Source: Micromonospora fulviviridis
GTDB taxonomy: Bacteria; Actinomycetota; Actinomycetes; Mycobacteriales; Micromonosporaceae
Direction of reading: 5' to 3'
DNA length: 64,000 nucleotides
NCBI RefSeq assembly: GCF_014648395.1
Contig: NZ_BMRA01000006.1
Coordinates: 1 to 64,000, forward strand
Shown: in pieces, positions 8,308 through 19,720 of the stretch
How the letters are laid out: each line of letters begins with the position of its first letter
How positions within the stretch are numbered: position 1 is the first letter of the stretch
The notes under the pieces: model-generated
The model's input: the letters and a program-made list of their open reading frames with translations, nothing else
Told to the model about the DNA's origin: nothing
Databases searched by the model: none
Program-made: the position numbers and the translations under genes

Positions 8308-10121
8308 GCCTCCGTCTCCTTCAGGCGAGCGCCGAGCAACGCCAGCAGCGCGGCTTCGCCCTCCTCAATCGCCCGGGCCCGCTCGGTGAGTGCGGCGGTG
8401 TCCTGCGCGAGCTTGCGGGCCAGGTCCGCGGCCTCGGCGGCGTCGCCGCCCAGCGCGCCCTGGACGTTCTCCAGCTTCGCGGTGAGCAGCTCGGCGCGTT
8501 CGCTCAGCTCAGTCACGGTCGGTGCCGTCCCGGGTGCGACGCCGTCGGCCGGCGTGTCCCGGTTGGGCGCCCGGCCGAACCGCCTTTGGTGGCGGCGCGC
8601 GGTCTCCGGGTCCGGCGAGGCGGCGCCGGGCCCGGCCAGCCGGTGCAGCAGCGCGGTGTATCCCTGATCCCGGACGCGTTCCCGGTCCTCGTGGTCGCGG
8701 ACGATCCGGAGCACCTCGGGCCGGCGTACGCCCAGGATCTGCGCGGCCCGCAGCTCGGCGACCGCCTGGCGCCGGCCGTGGGGGTCGCCAGCGGCGAGCC
8801 GGTACCGCAGCATGCCGACGAGCAGGTACGGGTCGGCGAACTGCCGGTCCAGCCGGACGGCGCAGGCGAACCGGCGCGCGCAGGCCTCGACGAAGGCCCC
8901 CGCCTTGGCCGGGTCGACGTCGTTCTCGGTCCACATCCGCATGACCGCCAGCGCCCGCAACAGGTAGATGTCGCGCAGGCTCTGCCGCAGCTCCTGGCGC
9001 GCCGGGGGCTGGTCGCCCAGCGCGCTCAGCTCCTCCAGCCGACCCGCCAGGTCGTCGCTCGGCGGCCCGGGCCAGTCCTCCCGCACCGGGCCGCGTGGAT
9101 ACAGCACCCGCAGGCATTCGGTGAGCAGGTCGGCGACCCGCCGGGGCGAGCCGGGCTCGTCCTCCAGCCACGCGACCAGCGCCAGCCCGAGCTTGGCCGA
9201 CACGAGGAGGTCGCCACTGTCGGCCGCCTTGGCCAGCTCCTCGAACTGCCGGCGGGCGGCCGGCAGATCCCGGTCGAGCAGCGCCCGCGCCCCGATCACC
9301 GTGTGCCGGCTGCGCAGGTCCACCGGGATCCGGTCGCTGAAGTCGCCGAGCTGCTCGACACGGTCGAACAGGTCGGCGGCGGCGTCGACCCGGCCGTCGG
9401 TGACCGCCTGCGTCGCCTGCTGGAACAGGACGATGCCGTAGAGTCGCCGCGCCTGGCCGATGTCCAGCCGGTTGCGGCGGGCGAGCGCCGCCAGCACCGG
9501 CTCGGCGCCGTCGAAGTCGCGGCGCTGCACCCGCAGGTAGGCGAGAAGGTACGCGACCGAGGGGTCGTCCGGTTCCTCCCGGTGCAGGGCGGCCAGCCGG
9601 TGCTCCGCCTCGTCCAGCTCGCCGAGCTGATATAGGCCGTACCCGATGAAGAACCGGGCCTTCACCCGCAGGGCCTGCGGCAACTGGGCCTCGACCCTGG
9701 TCAGGCCGGTGACCGCCGCCTTGGCGTCGCCGGCGTCGAGCAGGCGGACCAGGTCCTCGTACTCCCGGCGCCGGCTAAACGGCACCCGGAAGGCGCGTTG
9801 CGTCAGGTACAGCACGGCGGCCAACACCACCAGGGTCAGCGCCCCGGCGAGCAGGCCCCTGACGCCCGGGCCGGGGGCCGCCGGGGCCACGGCCGGCGAG
9901 GGGGTCACCACCGTGCCGGTCCCGGCCAACTGCCGGCCGCCGCCGCGCAGCACGACCTCGTAGCGGCCGGGCGGCAGCGACGCGCCGGCCGGCAGCTGCA
10001 CGAGGACCGTGGCGGCGGGGGCCGGCGACGGCGGCGCGGCCGCCGCGGCCGGTCCCGCGACGACCGCACCGGCGAGCGCCGCGAGCGCCACGATCAGACC
10101 GCGTCGAAATCGTCCAGCCAT
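8304..10121 (-). CDS. Membrane-anchored TPR protein
   Basis: 605 residues from ATG 10119-10121 (MAGRFRRGLIVALAALAGAV), a signal peptide ending in an Ala run near residue 28. It is followed by a short extracytoplasmic beta-rich part with ATVLVQLPAGASLPPGRYEV, a Pro/Ala linker, then a transmembrane helix LLAGALTLVVLAAVLYLTQR near residue 115 with a basic cytoplasmic side. The remaining 450 residues are helical TPR-like repeats (for example GLYQLGELDEAEHRLAALH). The C-terminus is a helix rich in Glu and Ala. The start overlaps the pseudokinase gene by 28 bp. It probably tethers the system to the membrane. Confidence 0.75.
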   Translation of the reverse strand: MAGRFRRGLIVALAALAGAVVAGPAAAAAPPSPAPAATVLVQLPAGASLPPGRYEVVLRGGGRQLAGTGTVVTPSPAVAPAAPGPGVRGLLAGALTLVVLAAVLYLTQRAFRVPFSRRREYEDLVRLLDAGDAKAAVTGLTRVEAQLPQALRVKARFFIGYGLYQLGELDEAEHRLAALHREEPDDPSVAYLLAYLRVQRRDFDGAEPVLAALARRNRLDIGQARRLYGIVLFQQATQAVTDGRVDAAADLFDRVEQLGDFSDRIPVDLRSRHTVIGARALLDRDLPAARRQFEELAKAADSGDLLVSAKLGLALVAWLEDEPGSPRRVADLLTECLRVLYPRGPVREDWPGPPSDDLAGRLEELSALGDQPPARQELRQSLRDIYLLRALAVMRMWTENDVDPAKAGAFVEACARRFACAVRLDRQFADPYLLVGMLRYRLAAGDPHGRRQAVAELRAAQILGVRRPEVLRIVRDHEDRERVRDQGYTALLHRLAGPGAASPDPETARRHQRRFGRAPNRDTPADGVAPGTAPTVTELSERAELLTAKLENVQGALGGDAAEAADLARKLAQDTAALTERARAIEEGEAALLALLGARLKETEA

Positions 10122-11478
10122 CGCTGCACGGCTCCCTCCGCGAGATCCCCGGTCGCGACCAGCGTCGGGATGCGGCGCCGGGCCAGCGCCTTCACCGCCT
10201 CGGCGTTCGTGTGGTTGCCGGCCTGCCGCCACAACCTGGCGGAGCGGAGCAGGATGGTCAGCCGCGCGGCGTCGCGCTCGCCGGCGGTGTAGAGGGCGTG
10301 CAGCGCACCGTCGTAGTCCTTGCGGTGCTCGAGCACCTCCGCTTCACGGATCCACAGCTCGGCGCCCCGCGTCTCGAGCGGCTGCAGGTACCGTAGATCG
10401 TCCAGCAGCCGCGAGCCCCAGGTGTCGCGGTCCTCGGGCTGCTGGCTCCACAGTCGCCACAGCACGTCGCAGCGCCGGTGGCGGTCGGCCACGAAGGTCT
10501 GGTCCGGGGTCAGCGCGATCGCCTCGTCCAGATGATCCAGCGCGGCGGGGAGATCGCCCGTCTCGGCACTGATCTCGGCTGCCAGCCGGAGCTGCGCGAT
10601 CCGCTCGCCGGCGTCGCGTCCGGCGCCCCAGCCGAGCACCGTCAACGCCGCCGCCGGGTCGGCCGTCCGCAACTGTTGGGCGAGCCCGGCCAGGTCGGTC
10701 GCCGCGCCGATCGCCCGGCGCAGGTTGTCCGCGCCGGCCGGCCGGGCATCCACGGTGTGGTCGCGGTACCGCCGGATGGTGGCGAACAGCGTCCCGATGG
10801 GCGGGCAGTCGTGCAGGAACGGCTCGATGTCCGACGCCGCCGGGCCCGTCCGGAGCAGCGCGCCCCGCGCCTGTGCTTCGAGGAGGTCCTCGCCAGCGGC
10901 GACACCGCACCCGATCGCCAGCGCGGCGAGGGTTCCCAGGGCGTACATGTCCTCGATGCGGCCGTCCGAGGGCAGGCCGCGGATCACTTCGGGTGCGATC
11001 ACCGCGAGCGACTGCCAGTCGATGCCGGACAGGTCGTACGCGGACGACAGCCGGACCGGAGGGCAGGGCGCCAGCCACACCGTGGTCTTCGCCCCCTGAC
11101 CGGTCAGCAGCACGTCGGACGGGCTGAGGCTGACCGACGCGAGCCGGCTGCCGTGCCAGACGTCCAGCGCGTCGCAGACCGCCGCGACGAGCGTCAACCG
11201 TTCTATCCACAGTGGCCGTGCCGCGAGCTCGGAGCCGAGCGTCCGGTAGTCGCCCGGCGCGTCGTACTTGATGCGGTAGGCCTCTGGGGCCGCGCCGTCG
11301 GCGACCACCGCCAGCGTCCGGGGATGGTTCCGGGCACGCAGCTCGGCCAGCCGGGTACGGAAGCCCTCGTCGCACAGCCGCGGGTCGATGTCACGCACGA
11401 GATGGCCGCCGTCGCGCCGCAGCACACCCCGGCCGGTACGCCCCAGAACCTCGCCCGGCGGGGCCGGGTCGTCGGCGG

Positions 11479-11482
<4 letters not shown>
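10094..11482 (-). CDS. Protein kinase-like (pseudokinase) protein with TPR C-terminus
   Basis: 462 residues, ATG 11480-11482. The N-terminal 250 residues follow a Ser/Thr kinase layout: a catalytic-loop equivalent ASVSLSPSDVLL, then IAPEVIRGLPSDGRIEDMYA, matching the APE and subdomain IX elements. The catalytic Asp of HRD is replaced by Ser, the metal-binding Asn position reads Asp, and no DFG is seen (WLAPCP stands there), so phosphotransfer is unlikely. The last 200 residues are TPR-like (TGDLPAALDHLDEAIALTPD). It overlaps dnaK by 4 bp (ATGA). It may act as an allosteric or scaffold subunit; this is inference. Confidence 0.7.
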
Positions 11483-13334
<1,852 letters not shown>

Positions 13335-13338
<4 letters not shown>

Positions 13339-13895
13339 GACACTCCTCCTCGCGTCGCCGGCTGATCGGCCTGGATCTCCACCTGCGCCGGCCGCAGCGG
13401 GCGCTCGCGCAGCTGGTAGCCCTGCTCCACCACCCGGACCACGGTGTGCGGACGGGCGAACGGGAACGGTGAGTCGTGCGGGTCGATGACGCCGACGCAG
13501 CGGTGCCGCTCCGGGTCGAAGGCGTCCTCGCCGACGGTGATCGCCACCACCTCCGCGCCCATCCGGGTCAGCACGCCGCGCAGCGTCGCGGTGAGGCCGC
13601 GGACGTGTCCGGCGATCCGCTGCGGGTCGCCGAAGTCCGCCTCGGCGAGCATCGTCTCCATCGCGTCGAGCGGGCCGATCAACTCGGTGCACAGGTCGCG
13701 CAGCGCCTGGTAGGCGATGACCGTTTCGAGGTCCTGCCGCAGCGCGTCCATGGCATGGCCGACCGCGGTCGCGGCGTCCCGGATCGTCCGGTCGAGGTGC
13801 CGCACCTCTGCCAGGAACGTGGTGTTGTCGTCGAGGATTTCCTCCAGCTGCCGCCCGATCGCGTCCAGCCGCCGTCCGATCTGGTCTTCAGTCAT
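13335..13895 (-). CDS. grpE: GrpE-like nucleotide exchange factor
   Basis: 186 residues, ATG 13893-13895. A long N-terminal helix (about residues 1-75, RRLDAIGRQLEEILDDNTTF) is followed by a GrpE-like beta-domain with GVIDPHDSPFPFARPHTVVR and VVEQGYQLRERPLRPAQVEI, the latter very close to the classical GrpE ending (GY-x-L-x-x-R-x-x-RPA-x-V). GrpE releases ADP from Hsp70 so that substrate can leave. It directly precedes the dnaK gene with a 4-bp overlap, so the pair is coupled and likely cognate. Confidence 0.85.
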
Positions 13896-14340
13896 GGTGG
13901 CCGGCCTCTCCTCGGTCGTCGAGCAACGGGTGCCGGGTCAGGTCGGCGGCGAAGTCGACGCGGTCCAGGTCGGACGCGGCGACGAGCGGCACGCCGGCCG
14001 CGTCGAGGTGGTCGGCGACGGCCGACCGCAGCGCCGCCACCAGGTCCGCGCCATCCGCGAACATCGGCGCCGCGGCGGCACGGACCGCGAAGAACCTGAG
14101 GTGCTGGTTCTCCCGGTCGTACCTCTCCCGCCGGGCCGGCCGGGCCAGTTCCTCACCGGCCGCGTTGATGGCCTTCTGGCGTTCGATCAACTCGTCGCGG
14201 TTCGTGGGCTGGCGCCGCTGCTGTTCGCGCAGCTGCTCGATGAGCAGGTCGCGTGCCTCCCGGATCTCGGCGGGACGCGCGTCCGGGGCGACACCCAGGA
14301 CCGAGTAGAGCGAATCGGTGTTGATCTCGACCATGAACAT
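13888..14340 (-). CDS. J-domain-like protein lacking HPD
   Basis: 150 residues. Residues about 9-80 read like a J domain (DSLYSVLGVAPDARPAEIRE ... AINAAGEELARPARRERYD), with the YxxLGV start and the closing helix with RERYD. The HPD loop that stimulates Hsp70 ATPase is absent: the loop reads REQQRRQPTNRD. The C-terminal 70 residues are unassigned. Overlaps grpE by 8 bp. It may hold Hsp70 without driving hydrolysis, or be a divergent co-chaperone; this is inference. The start is ATG 14338-14340; a second ATG two codons in is possible. Confidence 0.7.
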   Translation of the reverse strand: MFMVEINTDSLYSVLGVAPDARPAEIREARDLLIEQLREQQRRQPTNRDELIERQKAINAAGEELARPARRERYDRENQHLRFFAVRAAAAPMFADGADLVAALRSAVADHLDAAGVPLVAASDLDRVDFAADLTRHPLLDDRGEAGHHD

Positions 14341-16847
14341 CAGGCCGCTCCTTCCGTCGCCTCGGTCACCCGGCGTAATCGTGCGATCTCTTCTTCCAGG
14401 CGACCGACGTCGCGGCCGAGACCGCGGGCGCGGGCCAGCGCCACGGCGTGGTCGAGGTGGGCGATCGCCGCGCGCACGCCGCCGCTCGACCGGTCCTCGC
14501 TTATCCGGGTCGCCGCTCGCCGCCAGAGGTCGCGCACGTGGCGTTGTACGGCGGCGTCCCCGCCGTGCAGCCCGCGGACCGCGCCGCGCAGGGCCCGGGT
14601 CTGAACGTCGGTGTCCACGGCGCCCAGCCGGTCGGACAACACCGCCACGGCCCGGTCCGGGTCGCCCCGGGCGTCCAGCCCGCGCGCAACGGTGATCACC
14701 GGCGCGACACTGCGCGGGTAGCGCGCCATCGCGTCATGGCCGATGGCGACGAGGTCCGCGCCCTCGGTGGCGCCGATGTCCGCCCAGGCGACGTCGTCGA
14801 TCACCCGCGTCAGCAGCTCCCGGATCCGGGCGCGCAGCGGGTGTGCCTCGTCGCCGCCGTCCAGCACGGCCTCCGCGGCGGTCGCGTACGCGTCGGCCGT
14901 CCGCCCGGTCCACATCAGCAGCCGGGCGTGCGCCACCCGCAGGCCCGGCCGGTCCGGCACGGCACGTACGACCGCCTCGACATCGGCCAGCAGACGCTGG
15001 GGGTCGGGCAGGCCGGCCGGGGTGCTGCCCTCCCAGCCCGCCGCGAACTCGGCCGCGGACTGCTCGAGGATCTCGGCCAGCCGGACGTCACCGGTCAGGA
15101 TCTCCTGTTCCACGCACAGGTCGTGCAGGCGGTCGAGGGGCAGCGCGAACTCGTGGCGGACCACCGCGCAGAGCAGCCGCCGGTGCCGCGCCGACTTCTC
15201 GCCGCGCAGGGCGAGGGAAATCTTGTGCAGCACCAGGACCCGCCGTTTCGCCTCGTCCAGCAGGCGGTCGGCCGCCGGTTGCTCACGTTCGAAGTGCGCG
15301 TCCCCGCTGGCCGCCTCCGCGCAGGCCCGGGTCACCCGCTGCCGGGCCAGCTCGCAGAAGGTCCGGGCGCCGGCCCACTCCTGCGCCCCGACGGTGTCGG
15401 TCAGGTGGCGCAGCATCAGGTCGCGTGCCGCGGCGAGAGCCTCCGGGCCGGCGCCGGGCTCGACGCCCAGCACGTGCCAGGGTGAGCGGAACCGCAACCG
15501 GACGTTGAGGTAGTACAGGTCCCAGTGCCGCAGCCACACCTCGGCCCCGTCACCCGCGGCGATCCAGCTGGTGATCTCCTCGACGGAGGGATCGTCGCCG
15601 CCGGACTGTCGCAGGCTCTGCTCGGCGAGCGAGCGGTGCAGGGCGACGCGGTCGTCCACCAGGTGTCCAGGGTCGCCGTGCCCGGCCGCGTGCAGGTAGA
15701 GCAGTTCCGCGGCCCGTTCCCAGGCCGGGCCGTACGCCGCCGAACGGGTCCGGGTCGCCAGCAGCGCGAGGTCGACGGCGACCGCCACGCTGAACGGGTC
15801 CACCGGGATCGTCGCGCGCCACAGCAGACCGGCTTCGTCGAAGCGCTCGGCCGTCCAGGCGCGGCGCGCGTACGCGTCGAGGATCGCGATCCGCAGCGCG
15901 GCGAAGCACGGCAGCGCCCGCAGCTCATCCGGGTACTCGTCAAGCATGCGGATCGCCGCGACGGCGTCCAGCCGGTCCGGGCCGAACCAGGTGAAGTGCA
16001 GCGCGCACACCGCCTCGGCGGGCACGATCCGGCCGCCGACCAGGCGGACCACCTCGGCGGTGAACGCGTCCCGGTCACAGTCGCCCAGGTCGAGGACGGC
16101 GAGGAGCATCCTGACCGCCGGGTGGGAGCCCGGCAACCGGTCGCCGGCCTCCGCGAGCGCCTCCCGGACGTCCGACGGCGCCGTCCCGCACGCGAGCATC
16201 AGGACCGCCGCGGTGGCGATCTCCGACGGTCCCTCGTCACCGCCGGGCGCGGCGCGCAGGTACTTCCGCGCCCACGCCGCGTTCGGCGGTTTCCGGGACA
16301 CCTGCTCGGCCAGCAGCGCACGCCAGATCTCGACCGGCAGGTCCGCGGTCAGGTCCACGGCGCCCGCCTGCCTCCGCCGCCGGGCAGGTCTCGCGGCGCC
16401 GTCCGGCGCCTGCGCGCCGGCGGCGAGCGCGTCGAACTCGCCGATCGCGGCGTCGATCGCCGACGCATCGCCGCCGGCGACCGCCGCGAGGAGCGCTGCG
16501 GCGACTTCGCGTTCGGGCCGGCCGAGGTCCAGCAGCGCGTACGCCATGAGCAGTGGCGCCCGGGCGGTGCCGGGCGCCAGCGCGTACGCCCGGCGGTAAG
16601 CGGCCAGCGCAGCCCAGCGGCGGGACTCCCGGTGCAGGGCCCGGCCCAGATGCAGGTGCGCCTTGGCGGAGAACGGATCGTGCCCGATCGACCGCCGCAG
16701 CCGCGCGATCGCCTCCTCGGGCGGTGTGCCCGGGATCAGCGCCAGCCGGAACTCCGCCTCGGACAGCGCCAGCCGGACCTGTGGTACCCGGGGGCGCTGC
16801 TCCAGGCTGGCCACACGATCCAGCAGCCCGGCGCGATCCCGCATCAT
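14340..16847 (-). CDS. Large helical-repeat (TPR-like) protein with an internal J-like segment
   Basis: 835 residues from ATG 16845-16847, overlapping the TIR gene stop. TPR-like pairs occupy the first part (DPFSAKAHLHLGRALHRESR, WAALAAYRRAYALAPG) and the rest is helical, without signal or membrane segments. Around residue 450 lies SPWHVLGVEPGAGPEALAAA followed by RDLMLRHL, which resembles the J-domain start of the next gene (YSVLGVAPDARPAEIREARD), again without HPD. The end (DVGRLEEEIARLRRVTEATE) is coiled-coil-like. Probably a scaffold joining TIR protein and chaperones. Function is not known. Confidence 0.7.
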   Translation of the reverse strand: MMRDRAGLLDRVASLEQRPRVPQVRLALSEAEFRLALIPGTPPEEAIARLRRSIGHDPFSAKAHLHLGRALHRESRRWAALAAYRRAYALAPGTARAPLLMAYALLDLGRPEREVAAALLAAVAGGDASAIDAAIGEFDALAAGAQAPDGAARPARRRRQAGAVDLTADLPVEIWRALLAEQVSRKPPNAAWARKYLRAAPGGDEGPSEIATAAVLMLACGTAPSDVREALAEAGDRLPGSHPAVRMLLAVLDLGDCDRDAFTAEVVRLVGGRIVPAEAVCALHFTWFGPDRLDAVAAIRMLDEYPDELRALPCFAALRIAILDAYARRAWTAERFDEAGLLWRATIPVDPFSVAVAVDLALLATRTRSAAYGPAWERAAELLYLHAAGHGDPGHLVDDRVALHRSLAEQSLRQSGGDDPSVEEITSWIAAGDGAEVWLRHWDLYYLNVRLRFRSPWHVLGVEPGAGPEALAAARDLMLRHLTDTVGAQEWAGARTFCELARQRVTRACAEAASGDAHFEREQPAADRLLDEAKRRVLVLHKISLALRGEKSARHRRLLCAVVRHEFALPLDRLHDLCVEQEILTGDVRLAEILEQSAAEFAAGWEGSTPAGLPDPQRLLADVEAVVRAVPDRPGLRVAHARLLMWTGRTADAYATAAEAVLDGGDEAHPLRARIRELLTRVIDDVAWADIGATEGADLVAIGHDAMARYPRSVAPVITVARGLDARGDPDRAVAVLSDRLGAVDTDVQTRALRGAVRGLHGGDAAVQRHVRDLWRRAATRISEDRSSGGVRAAIAHLDHAVALARARGLGRDVGRLEEEIARLRRVTEATEGAA

Positions 16848-18607
16848 GCGCGGTCCTCGTACAGCTCGACCTGTCGCTCGCGGCACACCGCGACGCGCCG
16901 CCCGTCGCCGGAGATCGCCGCCGCCGTCGCCTCGGGCCAGAACATCACCTGGGTCCGGTCCCGCCAGTACGCGCAGCCGTCCACTCGGCGGGTCACCAGC
17001 CGGAGCCCGGTGGCGTCCGCGGACAGCAGCCGGTCGCCGGCTGGCAGGGTCAGATAGGGCAGGTGGCGGTCCACCTCGTCGACCTGGAGCAGGCGGGTGG
17101 CCGCGGGGCGGTCGGGCGGACCGGAGCGGATCAGCAGCAGGCAGTGCTCGTGGCCGCTGTTCGGCCACAGGGCGAAGGCGCCGGGCAGCGGCACCGGCTC
17201 GCTGCGTGCCCCGTCCACCCGCAGGCCGGCGACCGCCTCGTCGGTGAGCAGGACCAGGCGCCGGCCCGCGTACGCGATGTCGGCGAGCGTGCCGGCCGCC
17301 GGCTGCGGACGGCCGTGCAGGTCGCCGCCGGCCAGGTAGAAGTCGATCCGCCCGGACAGCTCCGCGACGGCGAACCGGTCGCCCCGCTCGGGCACGGCGA
17401 TGCGGTGCACACCACCCTGCACGGGCACGAGTTCCCGGCGTTCCCCGTCGTCGCCGATCCGCCACAGCTCACGCTTCCAGCTGCCGGCGATCAGGGCGTC
17501 CTGGACGTAGCGCAGGTCACCGACCGTACCGTCGAGGCGGAACGAGGCCGCCGGTTCGGGCCCGCCGGCGAAGGACCGGACGGCGCCGCCCCAGCCACCG
17601 ATCGCCAGCCGGCCGTCCGCCGCGGTCGTCACCCGGCGAATGTCGATACGCTCGTGGTCCTGCCACGGCATCCGATCACCGCGCATGCTGCGGAGCCGGC
17701 CGGCCCGGTCCCAGGCCACGATCCCGTCCTCGGCCAACGGCCACGCCGCCCGGGCGTCCACCCGCGACACCGCCACCCGGCTCAGATCGGATGACGAGGG
17801 CTCCGGTCCGGGCGCCGGGCGCGCGCCGAACTTCCACCCGCCCAGGCGGCTCAGCGCCGCCACGGCCGGCGCCACCTTCTCGGGCGTCGCCGTACCCGTC
17901 CCCTCGACCTCCTCACGCAGCGCGTCCCGCACGAAGATCTGCAGCGTCGCGAGGTCGCCGGCAGCGGCCTCGGGCAGCTTGGCCGAGCGCAGCAGCGCCT
18001 CGGCCAGCGCGTCGAGGGTCCCGGTCGCGTCGGAATCACCGAAGGTGTCCCGGTAGATCAGCGAGACGAGGCCCTTCGCGGCGCGGCGGACAAGCAGCAG
18101 CGCGAGCCCGGGATCGTCGAGGCGGGCGAGGGCCTCGTCGTGCCAGCGCCGGATCTCTCCGGCGCCGGGCAGCGCGGGCGGATCGGTCAGCGCACGCTCC
18201 AGGGCACCCTTGAGCTGCCGGTACGCACCGAACGGGTCGCGGCTCAGATCGAAGTACGGCAACTGCCTGAGGTACGCGGGCAGTTCGGCATCCGCGCGTT
18301 CCAACCAGACCGGCACGATCCGGCCCCCCAGCCCGGCCGGGTCGGCGGCGAAGGCGTTCTGGGCCTCGAAGCCGGCCCACGGCCCCCGCATGTACGCCGG
18401 GGTCAGGCACAGCAGCACGTGAGCCGAGGCGTCGAGCGCCTCGGCGAGCTGGAGCGGCAGCGGCCGCAACTCAATGACGTCATTGCGGTCGAAGTACACC
18501 TGGAAGTTGTCGGCCTCGAGCTGCCGGACGAAGCTCTCCACCCGCTCACGATCCACGCTGGCATAGCTGACGAAAATGTCGTAACGCCTGGCGGATCCGT
18601 GCGGCAT
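16844..18607 (-). CDS. TIR-domain protein with beta-propeller-like C-terminus
   Basis: 587 residues, first gene of the operon. Residues 8-130 are a TIR domain: RYDIFVSYASVDRERVESFV, the BB-loop region YFDRNDVIEL, and PWAGFEAQNAF, where Glu81 fits the catalytic glutamate of TIR NADases. Residues about 250-587 are a run of short beta-strand repeats (GIVAWDRAGRLRSMRGD, RRVTTAADGRLAIGGWGG, RRVAVCRERQVELYE) like a WD40/YVTN-type propeller, a plausible sensor. ATG 18605-18607 follows AGGGGG by eight bases. The 116 bp upstream hold a weak TAAAGT (18653-18658) but no clear -35. NAD+ cleavage on activation is inferred from the family. Confidence 0.88.
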   Translation of the reverse strand: MPHGSARRYDIFVSYASVDRERVESFVRQLEADNFQVYFDRNDVIELRPLPLQLAEALDASAHVLLCLTPAYMRGPWAGFEAQNAFAADPAGLGGRIVPVWLERADAELPAYLRQLPYFDLSRDPFGAYRQLKGALERALTDPPALPGAGEIRRWHDEALARLDDPGLALLLVRRAAKGLVSLIYRDTFGDSDATGTLDALAEALLRSAKLPEAAAGDLATLQIFVRDALREEVEGTGTATPEKVAPAVAALSRLGGWKFGARPAPGPEPSSSDLSRVAVSRVDARAAWPLAEDGIVAWDRAGRLRSMRGDRMPWQDHERIDIRRVTTAADGRLAIGGWGGAVRSFAGGPEPAASFRLDGTVGDLRYVQDALIAGSWKRELWRIGDDGERRELVPVQGGVHRIAVPERGDRFAVAELSGRIDFYLAGGDLHGRPQPAAGTLADIAYAGRRLVLLTDEAVAGLRVDGARSEPVPLPGAFALWPNSGHEHCLLLIRSGPPDRPAATRLLQVDEVDRHLPYLTLPAGDRLLSADATGLRLVTRRVDGCAYWRDRTQVMFWPEATAAAISGDGRRVAVCRERQVELYEDRA

Positions 18608-18952
18608 GAATGAACCCCCTGATCAGAGGCCCCGATGTCGAGCGTGATTCGGACTTTACACTTTGGGTGACCTGACGAGAACGGTCAGAAATCGGACTGA
18701 CATGACTCGATGACAGTCTTCGGCTAGGACGCCGATGTCACCCCGGTGTGAGCGTGCCCGACCGGTCGGGCGGGTCCGGAGCCAGTACGAGCGGGCGGCG
18801 ATCGCCAGCGAGACTTCCGTACCCGACGAACGCCGGTCCCAGAGCAGAAGACCCCGAGCCGGGCTGCGCGACGGCGCGATGCCGGGCTACTTCGACGACC
18901 GCGACGTGCTCGGCCTCGTTCCGGTAGCCGTGGCGCCGACCATGCCCCGGCG

Positions 18953-19587
18953 AGGTTTGACACGGGTCGAGGGGACGTCCGCCTAGTCGCCGTCGACGGG
19001 AAGGCCAGAGTCTTCCGATGGCGGCACCGCGGCAAGCGGTTCGCCTACGCAGTCGCGGTTGTGGCAGTCATGTTTTCCTCGGCGCGGTGCTGCCCTCCGA
19101 TGACGGCGTGACGGCGGCTATCGCACGCCTCTCCGTCGCCGCGCTGCTGGGCGGGGTAGCCGTCGGCATATACGTCGCCTGCCGGCACCCGGCCACCGGC
19201 CCTGCGATCCCGCTTCGCCGACGGTTCCGGATCGCGCGCCCCTCGCCGCGGCGTCTCGTCGGGGCGGCGGTGACGGTGCTGTTGGCAGCTGTCTTCTCCG
19301 GCGTGCCGGTGGCCGGGCTCATCGCCCTCGTCGCCCTGGGATACGTAGTGCGTTCGACGAGCGGGGAGAATTCGGACTCTTTGCCCAGTCGCTGTTCGCG
19401 TTCTGGCTCGTCATCGTCGCCGCGCTGGGTGTCATGTTCGACCGGTTCGCGCGACGGCTCCGGATGCGAAACGCCTGGGAGGCGATCGAGGCAGACTCCC
19501 GGCCCCACATTCTCTACCTTCTGCGCACGGGTCCCGCACAGTCCGCCCGGAGTCCAACGCGCACAGCCTCTAGCGGACCGACGGCGA
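18953..19587 (+). pseudogene. Degenerate membrane-protein gene with two frame changes
   Basis: Three consecutive segments look like one protein. The first (from 18953) reads RFDTGRGDVRLVAVDGKARV, then RGKRFAYAVAVVAVMF, a first transmembrane helix. The second (about 19075-19345) has GAVLPSDDGVTAAIARLSVA and two hydrophobic stretches, for example RLVGAAVTVLLAAVFSGVPV. The third (from 19350) has GLFAQSLFAFWLVIVAALGV then DRFARRLRMRNAWEAIEAD. Each lies in a different plus-strand frame. No family is recognised. It is either a pseudogene or a low-quality stretch. Confidence 0.4.
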
Positions 19588-19720
19588 TGAGCGGAGGCAA
19601 GTACGGTGCCCAACCGCCAGCGGTCTCCAAGGCGCCATTACCAGCGATGCGGCGTCGATGGCGCCACACATCCGCTTCTGCCGATGACCGTGCATCCGAT
19701 CATCGCCAGGGAAGGTGGCT

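Noticed and set aside
8304..10232. Longer start for the membrane TPR protein, adding about 37 residues
   Set aside because: The extension is Arg/Gly-rich and would hide the signal peptide that begins at the ATG 10119-10121.
18608..18720. A sigma70 promoter for the TIR operon (TAAAGT at 18653-18658)
   Set aside because: The matching -35 position reads TTCTCG, too weak to claim.
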